Source: Caldilineae bacterium
Lineage (GTDB): Bacteria; Chloroflexota; Anaerolineae; JAAEKA01
Direction: 5' to 3'
Assembly (NCBI GenBank): GCA_020634555.1
Contig: JACKBK010000031.1
Coordinates: 1-36,700, forward strand
DNA: 36,700 nucleotides
Part shown: in pieces, positions 31,889 to 36,700 of the stretch
How the letters are laid out: each line of letters starts with the position of its first letter
Numbering within the stretch: the stretch's first letter is position 1
The notes under the pieces: model-generated
Seen by the model: the letters and a program-made list of their open reading frames with translations, nothing else
Databases searched by the model: none
What the model was told of the DNA's origin: nothing
Translations under genes and position numbers: made by a program

Positions 31889-33006
31889 TCGTTGAAAAGT
31901 ACTCCTACTGAACGTCCTTCGTGGATGCGTCGAATCACATCGCCTAACAGCGGCGCAACGCTGATAACGTGCAGCCGGTCGCCGATGCGAGTGCGCTTCT
32001 TCTCCGAGATCGGCACCGTGTCGGTCACGATCAATTGGCTGATGTCGCTCTTGCTGATCCGTTTAGTCGCCGGTTTGGAGAGGATAGGGTGCGTGGCGGC
32101 CGCGATCAGCCGCTCGGCGCCAGCCTCGCGCAGGAAGCGCGCCGCGTCGGTCAGCGTGCCGGCAGTATCGATCTCGTCGTCGGCGATGATAACATCCTTG
32201 GCCTTGACGTTGCCAATAACGTTGTACATAGTTGTCTCGTCGCCGTCCTTGGAGCGGCGTTTCTCGATGATGGCCAGCGGCAGCCCCAGCCGTTCGGCCA
32301 GATCGCGCGACCGACGCACACTGCCGATGTCCGGCGACGCCACCACCGTCCTGTCGCGGTCAAATTTCTGGGCCGCAAAATAGTCGTAAAACAGATGGCG
32401 GGCCGGCAACTCGTCTGTAGGGATGCTGAAAAAGCCCTGAAGCTGCCCGGCGTGCAGGTCGATGGTCAGGAAACGATCAGCGCCGGCTGTAGCCACCATA
32501 TCCGCTACCAGCCGGGCGGTGATCGGCACTCGCGGCTGGTCTTTCTTGTCGGTGCGTCCGTAGCCGTAATAAGGTACCACCGCGGTGATCCGTCCCGCCG
32601 AGTCGCGCCGCAACGTGTCGATGAAGATCAGCAACTCCATCAGGTTGTCGTTAGTGGGTGGCGAGGTGGGCTGGATGAGAAATACGTCCTTGCCGCGCAC
32701 ACTTTGGTGCAGGCGGACGAAAGTGTTGGTGTTGGCAAACCGGAACACATCGGCGCCGCCCAGCGGCACGCCCAGGTATTGCGCTATCTTGCCGGCCAGC
32801 TCCGGGTGCGCCGTGCCGCTGTAAATTGCCAGGTCGCCGTAGAGTTTGTAAACTGTCGTGCTCTGTTGCGCCGCCAGGTCAGGCAGGCTATGGTCCGCGC
32901 CGTTGTCAGCCGCGGTGGTGTGACGCATGTCAGGTTCGGTCAACGCTACGCTGATCGGCTCGCTGGCAGTGGTTCGTTGCTCTGACATTGGCTCATCCGT
33001 CCTCAT
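31885..33006 (-). CDS. prs: Ribose-phosphate pyrophosphokinase
   Basis: A 373-residue PRPP synthase, transferring pyrophosphate from ATP to ribose 5-phosphate for nucleotide and amino-acid synthesis. It shows FANTNTFVRLHQSVRGKDVFL, PYYGYGRTDKKDQPRVPITA (ATP/flexible-loop region), TIDLHAGQLQGFF and VIIADDEIDTAGTLTDAA (the PRPP-binding loop, normally VDDMIDTAGT). The N-terminus carries about 50 extra residues before TVYKLYGDLAIYSG, longer than usual. The ATG at 33006 is favoured because it overlaps the upstream stop as ATGA; an ATG at 32988 is possible. It forms a coupled series with meaB and the deacetylase. Confidence 0.94.
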   Translation of the reverse strand: MRTDEPMSEQRTTASEPISVALTEPDMRHTTAADNGADHSLPDLAAQQSTTVYKLYGDLAIYSGTAHPELAGKIAQYLGVPLGGADVFRFANTNTFVRLHQSVRGKDVFLIQPTSPPTNDNLMELLIFIDTLRRDSAGRITAVVPYYGYGRTDKKDQPRVPITARLVADMVATAGADRFLTIDLHAGQLQGFFSIPTDELPARHLFYDYFAAQKFDRDRTVVASPDIGSVRRSRDLAERLGLPLAIIEKRRSKDGDETTMYNVIGNVKAKDVIIADDEIDTAGTLTDAARFLREAGAERLIAAATHPILSKPATKRISKSDISQLIVTDTVPISEKKRTRIGDRLHVISVAPLLGDVIRRIHEGRSVGVLFNE

Positions 33007-33998
33007 TGCGCTGACAGCACAGTCGGCAACAGCCGGTCGGCTGCGCTGTACGGATCCAACTCTCGATTGGCAACCGCTGCCACCAACTGGTGAAGTTGGT
33101 CGCTGGAAACCTGGCTGGTCAGCCGGCGCAACATGCCGGCCTGCAAAATATGGATCAGGGTTGCCTGCGCCCGATCCTCTTCTCGCCGCTGCATCTCACC
33201 GCCTTGCAGCAAATGGGCGCGGTGTTTCTCGACAGCTTCCAACAGCTCCTCCACCCCTGTGTCGCGCAGCGCAACGGTCTTGATGATGGGCGGTGTCCAG
33301 CCGGTCTGTTCAACGTGGTCGTGTGTGTCAACCGCCATCGTGCGTCCATGATGGCTGGCATAGCGCATGCCCATCCCCAACATCATGTGCAGCGCAGTAA
33401 CGGTCTTGTCAGCGCCCTCGCGGTCCGCCTTGTTGACCACCAGGATGTCGGCGATCTCCAGCACGCCAGCTTTGATGGCTTGCACCTCGTCGCCTAGTCC
33501 GGGTGCTTCCACTACCACAGTGCTGTGCGCGGTGCTGGCGATGTCTACCTCAGCCTGGCCAACGCCGACCGTCTCCACAATGACCCGTTGAAAACCGGCT
33601 GCATCCAACGCCAGTATGACATCAGCGGTGGCCAGCGCCAGCCCGCCCAGACTGCCGCGAGTGGCCATGGAACGGATGAAGATACCCGGATCGCCGCTCA
33701 GGTCGCGCATCCGTACCCGGTCGCCCAGCAACGCACCGCCGGTGAAGGGACTGGTCGGATCGACCGCAACAATGCCAACGGTGAAGCCGCGCCGCCGATA
33801 GGCCTTCGCCAGCGCGTTGACCAGCGTCGACTTGCCGGTGCCGGGTGAGCCAGTGATGCCCAGAATGTGCGCCTGCCCGGTGTGGCGATAGATACCGGCC
33901 AAAGCCGCGTGGGCGTCTGCCCCGTCGTTCTCAACCAGGGTGATGGTGCGGGCCAGTGCGCGCCGGTCGCCGGCAAGCAGGTCGTCGGTAAGGGTCAT
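33003..33998 (-). CDS. MeaB/ArgK-type GTPase (methylmalonyl-CoA mutase chaperone)
   Basis: A 331-residue G3E-family P-loop GTPase. It has GITGSPGTGKSTLVNALAKA (P-loop), VGIVAVDPTSPFTGGALLGD, RMRDLSGDPGIFIRSMATRG, ETVGVGQAEVDIAS, VVEAPGLGDEVQAIKAGVLE and VNKADREGADKT (NKxD). MeaB proteins protect and reload the B12 cofactor of methylmalonyl-CoA mutase. This fits the propionyl-CoA carboxylase genes elsewhere in the window, but no mutase gene lies here. The ATG at 33998 is preferred; the upstream frame extension to 34049 is made of repeat sequence. Confidence 0.93.
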   Translation of the reverse strand: MTLTDDLLAGDRRALARTITLVENDGADAHAALAGIYRHTGQAHILGITGSPGTGKSTLVNALAKAYRRRGFTVGIVAVDPTSPFTGGALLGDRVRMRDLSGDPGIFIRSMATRGSLGGLALATADVILALDAAGFQRVIVETVGVGQAEVDIASTAHSTVVVEAPGLGDEVQAIKAGVLEIADILVVNKADREGADKTVTALHMMLGMGMRYASHHGRTMAVDTHDHVEQTGWTPPIIKTVALRDTGVEELLEAVEKHRAHLLQGGEMQRREEDRAQATLIHILQAGMLRRLTSQVSSDQLHQLVAAVANRELDPYSAADRLLPTVLSAQ

Positions 33999-34010
33999 GG
34001 GTTGGTGTTC

Positions 34011-34080
34011 GGTGATCAGTAACCGGTAATCGGACCGGACGATGACCACTGATAACTGATGACTGGTTACTGATCACTGG
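34011..34080. repeat. ACTGAT/ATCAGT intergenic simple repeat (copy 4)
   Basis: The segment ggtgatcagtaaccggtaat...ccactgataactgatgactggttactgatcactgg fills the gap between the uracil-DNA-glycosylase-like gene and meaB. It runs into the end of the former, so its last codons (Ser-Asp-Gln-stop) are repeat-derived. Confidence 0.65.
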
Positions 34081-34693
34081 CAACCCTCTCGGCTGCCATT
34101 CGCAGGTCTGCTACGAGCTCGCGCCAACCGGCCACGGCCTTGGGACGATCCCACTGGCTGAGCCGGACCAGATAGGTCGGTTGGTAGGTTGCCAGGGTCG
34201 GAATTCCGCCGGGGCCATCGTACCATCGCCCGCGCTGCTCGGTCAAATTGAAGTTGGGATCGATGAGCGCCTGCGCGGCCGGTCCGCCGATGGCGACAAT
34301 CACATCCGGGCGGATCAGCAACAGCTCATCTTCCAGCCAGGGGCGACAGGCGCTCAACTCGCTCTTGCGCGGCGGACGCAGCTCCGCGCGGCCGTCCTTG
34401 CCTTCCTTGGAGGCCAGGCATTTGGTGACGTTGGTGATCCAGACTGTCTCACGGCTCAACCCGGCTGCGTGCAGCGCCTTGTCCAGATACTCGCCGGCCG
34501 GGCCGGAGTATGGCAGGCCGGTGCGGTCGTCGGTCGGGCTCGCGCCTTGACCGATCAACATCAGCCGCGCTGCGGGATCGCCCGCGCCAAACACGACATT
34601 GCGCCGCGTTGTACTCAGGTCGCAGCGCGTGCAGGCCAGGCAGGCAGCTTGCAGCCGCGGCAGGTCGGGGTATTCAGAAAAGAGGGGAAGCAT
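34067..34693 (-). CDS. Family-4 uracil-DNA-glycosylase-like protein with altered motifs
   Basis: A 208-residue protein of the UDG superfamily, of the iron-sulfur family 4/5 type. Cys in CLACTRCDLS near residue 21, TKCLA near residue 84 and SACRPW near residue 104 match the 4Fe-4S ligands. The first active-site motif, usually GEAPG-xx-ED-xx-G-x-PF, reads IGQGASPTDDRTGLPYSGPAG, and the HPS/HPA motif reads TYQPTYLVRL, so both expected Glu and His are Gln. Activity on uracil is therefore uncertain. The ATG at 34693 starts the usual N-terminus and lies eight bases after the GNAT stop; the upstream extension overlaps that gene. The last codons come from the adjacent repeat. Confidence 0.85.
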   Translation of the reverse strand: MLPLFSEYPDLPRLQAACLACTRCDLSTTRRNVVFGAGDPAARLMLIGQGASPTDDRTGLPYSGPAGEYLDKALHAAGLSRETVWITNVTKCLASKEGKDGRAELRPPRKSELSACRPWLEDELLLIRPDVIVAIGGPAAQALIDPNFNLTEQRGRWYDGPGGIPTLATYQPTYLVRLSQWDRPKAVAGWRELVADLRMAAERVASDQ

Positions 34694-34700
34694 GAACCGT

Positions 34701-35468
34701 TCATCCGGGGCCGATTCGGGAGGTCGTGATCGGATGATGCACCCAGACATTTGGCTCGACGTAGCGACCGGCGTTCATCGCGCAATCGATCTGCACCGGG
34801 CACAACGCGCCGGGAACGATGTAATCGCCGCTTTCAGGAAATTGCATATCCGTCCATGATGTCCAGTCGTTCACGCTGCCATCGATAACCATCGACGGGT
34901 GGGCGATCCTGAGGATCTCGCCGCCGACCCGCCAGTGGACGCGCAGCCATGGATCGAAGGGCGTTCCATCGTCCCTCGTCCAGCGCACGTAGCGTTCCAT
35001 CGGTGTAATGGGGTAGCGGTCTTTCAGCGAGGGACGCACCGCGACGATCACCGCCTGAAATCCCTTGCTCTCAGCCAGCGTGCGCACGGCGCGGATCATG
35101 GTGTAGCTGATGCCCTGGCCGGTGTACTCCGGCTGGATGGCGATCTCCAACGCGACCAGCGTGTTGGGTTCCCGCCCGGCTTCGTAATCATCCACAGCGC
35201 GCACCAGCGAGTCGGCCCAACCGACCGGCAGCCCGTCCATGGTCCCATCCCAGACACAGGGGATGGTCTGGGCGACCGCGACCGGCTCGCCGGCTTCGTT
35301 CACCAGGTAGAGCTGGCAGTCGTCGTATGGGTCGCGCAAATAGCGCCAGCGCGGCCCGGCGTACACATCCTCGAACATGTACGGCATCCAGATGCGCTGT
35401 TTCTGCGGCCAGAAGGCGTCCGCGAGATCGGGGTTGTCGCGCAGGGTTACAATTGTAAAATCACTCAT
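34701..35468 (-). CDS. GNAT-family N-acetyltransferase
   Basis: A 255-residue protein with one GNAT fold in the middle: LVALEIAIQPEYTGQGISYTMIRAVRTLAESKGFQAVIVAV (about residues 103-145) contains the acetyl-CoA pyrophosphate loop Y-T-G-Q-G-I-S. Its C-terminal part is longer than a minimal GNAT (PWLRVHWRVGGEILRIAHPSM, then CPVQIDCAMNAGRYVEPNVWVHHP), a form found in several GNAT proteins with unknown substrates. The stop is eight bases before the uracil-DNA-glycosylase-like gene, so the two share an mRNA. Confidence 0.82.
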   Translation of the reverse strand: MSDFTIVTLRDNPDLADAFWPQKQRIWMPYMFEDVYAGPRWRYLRDPYDDCQLYLVNEAGEPVAVAQTIPCVWDGTMDGLPVGWADSLVRAVDDYEAGREPNTLVALEIAIQPEYTGQGISYTMIRAVRTLAESKGFQAVIVAVRPSLKDRYPITPMERYVRWTRDDGTPFDPWLRVHWRVGGEILRIAHPSMVIDGSVNDWTSWTDMQFPESGDYIVPGALCPVQIDCAMNAGRYVEPNVWVHHPITTSRIGPG

Positions 35469-35549
35469 GTCATGAACCCAGATCTGGCGTGCTGTTCTGA
35501 ATCGAATATCATCGAACCTGCCTGTGGCATATCACCAGAAAGCATCCAC

Positions 35550-36290
35550 TTACGAGAGGTCAAGATTGCCACTGTTAAACTCGACGAGGCTGATCCAATC
35601 AATCACCCCGGAAGGATCACAGAAGCGGCCGATGAACTCCCCTGTGAAGCGATTGACAACCCGAGATCGCTCGCCATGGAAGGAGTCATTGTGCTCCTTA
35701 GCTTTGTAGCCAATAGGCTCCACAATGTCAGTATAAAGCGCTGGGTTATGGCTGATTAGGTACCAGAAATTCTGACCAACCACCTTTAGATAGCCACGAA
35801 CATAACTTGTTCGTGTTTTCCCATAGCAAATGCCAAGAACAGGCTGAACGTTTGCGCCATGTCGTGATTGCTTAACTCTGGTCACTGCGTTGCGGAGATC
35901 TTGCTCAAGCTTGGCATGTTGCGAACTGTTCCCCCAGTTGGTCCCGGACTTCACCGAGACGACATAGTGAATTCCCTCGTGGATAAACTCGAAATCGACC
36001 CCTTGCGACGTTGATTTGTGACCATCACAGGTCTTGGTGGCCACGAAGATAGCAAGATCCTCAAGAAAATCACCGAACAGCTTTTCCTCCGACGAAGAGA
36101 GAAAGGCGTCCAGAAGGCTTGCTATCAGTTCACCAGCAGTGGTGAGGTTTTTTGCGCGAAATAGGTAAGGATTCTTGCGCAGCAGCCTATCAAGAGACAT
36201 TCCCTCGAGCGACTTGATGCGCTGAGAATGGAAGTCAGTGATTGTTTCGTTGACAAAAGCTGTTACTTCGTTCAGATTGAGTTCTTTCAC
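35550..36290 (-). CDS. Type II restriction endonuclease, PmeII-like
   Basis: A 246-residue protein I take to be a PmeII-family type II restriction enzyme, based on the N-terminal pattern (FHSQRIKSLEGMSLDRLLRKNPYLFRAKNLTTAGELI). A PD-(D/E)xK-like core is visible: VDFEF then YVVSVKSGTNWGNSSQ near residues 98-123, with Asp and Lys as likely metal/catalytic residues. Start is GTG, nine bases after the stop of the methyltransferase gene. The pair is noticeably AT-richer than most of the window, as is common for mobile restriction-modification systems. Family assignment is from memory of the sequence type. Confidence 0.75.
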   Translation of the reverse strand: MKELNLNEVTAFVNETITDFHSQRIKSLEGMSLDRLLRKNPYLFRAKNLTTAGELIASLLDAFLSSSEEKLFGDFLEDLAIFVATKTCDGHKSTSQGVDFEFIHEGIHYVVSVKSGTNWGNSSQHAKLEQDLRNAVTRVKQSRHGANVQPVLGICYGKTRTSYVRGYLKVVGQNFWYLISHNPALYTDIVEPIGYKAKEHNDSFHGERSRVVNRFTGEFIGRFCDPSGVIDWISLVEFNSGNLDLS

Positions 36291-36299
36291 GCGATACCC

Positions 36300-36700
36300 T
36301 TAAGTGGTGTATTCAGCACCTTCTTCGAACAGAAGTGGTTGAAAATATCCAATTCGTTCCTTGGCTAGTTCACAGTACTCGGCATTAGTATCGACACCAA
36401 CGTAGTGCCTACCAAGTTTTTTCGCTGCCAACGCAGTGGTGCCGGAACCGAGGAATGGATCGAGAACCACATTGCCTGGCAGCGTAAACAGCTTGATGAA
36501 CCAAGCAGGAAGCTCCTCAGGGAATGCTGCGCTATGTCCAGTATTGGAACATTCGGTTGCCATGTGAATCACGTTGGTAGGATAAACCATATCGCGACCC
36601 AACCAATTTGAAACATTTTTTCCAAAACCACTCTGAACCTTGGATTCGTCGCGAGTCTTGTCAGTTTCACTCAGGTTTGCAAGACGACCGTTTGCCCAAT
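36300..36700 (-). CDS. Site-specific DNA methyltransferase (partial, runs off window)
   Basis: The C-terminal 133 residues of a DNA methyltransferase of the N4-cytosine/N6-adenine type. NVVLDPFLGSGTTALAAKKLGRHYVGVDTNAEYCELAKER is the SAM-binding motif I/II; HSAAFPEELPAWFIKLF precedes it, and the frame is open to the right edge (W-A-N-G-R-L-A-N-L...). Motif I near the C-terminus means the catalytic SPPY/DPPY motif should lie off the window (beta-type order). It is upstream of, and probably co-transcribed with, the PmeII-like endonuclease and would protect the cognate site. Confidence 0.9.
   Translation of the reverse strand, partial: WANGRLANLSETDKTRDESKVQSGFGKNVSNWLGRDMVYPTNVIHMATECSNTGHSAAFPEELPAWFIKLFTLPGNVVLDPFLGSGTTALAAKKLGRHYVGVDTNAEYCELAKERIGYFQPLLFEEGAEYTT

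Overview
The window is about 36.7 kb of high-GC bacterial DNA. It is densely packed with genes, and no rRNA, tRNA, CRISPR array, integrase or transposase gene was recognised. The gene mix (corrinoid methyl-transfer system, biotin-dependent acyl-CoA carboxylase with MeaB-type GTPase, Thr/Pro-linker lipoproteins, flotillin/NfeD, a CHAT-FGE fusion, many short intergenic hairpin repeats) would suit a filamentous Chloroflexota (Anaerolineae/Caldilineae-like). No marker gene in the window proves this, so the assignment is an inference.

Region 1 (1-7725, minus strand) is a corrinoid-dependent methyl-transfer operon. From a near-consensus promoter at 7697-7725 it reads: DUF1638 protein, RACo-type corrinoid activator, MtvA-type methyltetrahydrofolate:corrinoid methyltransferase, corrinoid protein, UroD-family methyltransferase, corrinoid protein (same 206 aa), a second and divergent UroD-family methyltransferase, and the start of a third corrinoid copy cut by the window edge. 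The likely chemistry is demethylation of methylated (perhaps methoxylated) compounds, methyl transfer to Co(I) corrinoid, then to tetrahydrofolate, with RACo rescuing oxidised corrinoid.

Region 2 (7767-18021, minus strand) holds a CHAT-protease/FGE-fold fusion whose C-terminus looks like a diversity-generating-retroelement target, a SAM methyltransferase, a split acyl-CoA carboxylase operon (carboxyltransferase, unknown protein, biotin carboxylase, biotin carrier) interrupted by a MITE-like element, a DUF1624 membrane protein, a hicBA toxin-antitoxin pair and a quinone-reductase-like dehydrogenase.

Region 3 (18265-24317) has an NfeD-flotillin operon, a divergent small membrane protein plus EamA transporter, a Cys-rich small protein, and manC followed by a lipoprotein thioredoxin/DsbA-like gene. 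The first active-site Cys codon of that gene is an in-frame TGA followed by a SECIS-like hairpin, so it is a strong selenoprotein candidate.

Region 4 (24595-29402, plus strand) is a glycerol/dihydroxyacetone operon glpF-dhaK-dhaL-glpK, with no dhaM in the window. An AT-richer serine hydrolase gene with its own consensus promoter follows.

Region 5 (30947-36700, minus strand) contains a restriction-modification pair at the right edge (PmeII-like endonuclease and a partial DNA methyltransferase), a GNAT acetyltransferase, a family-4 uracil-DNA-glycosylase-like protein with altered motifs, and the translationally coupled genes meaB-prs-polysaccharide deacetylase. Several families of short inverted or simple repeats lie between genes throughout.
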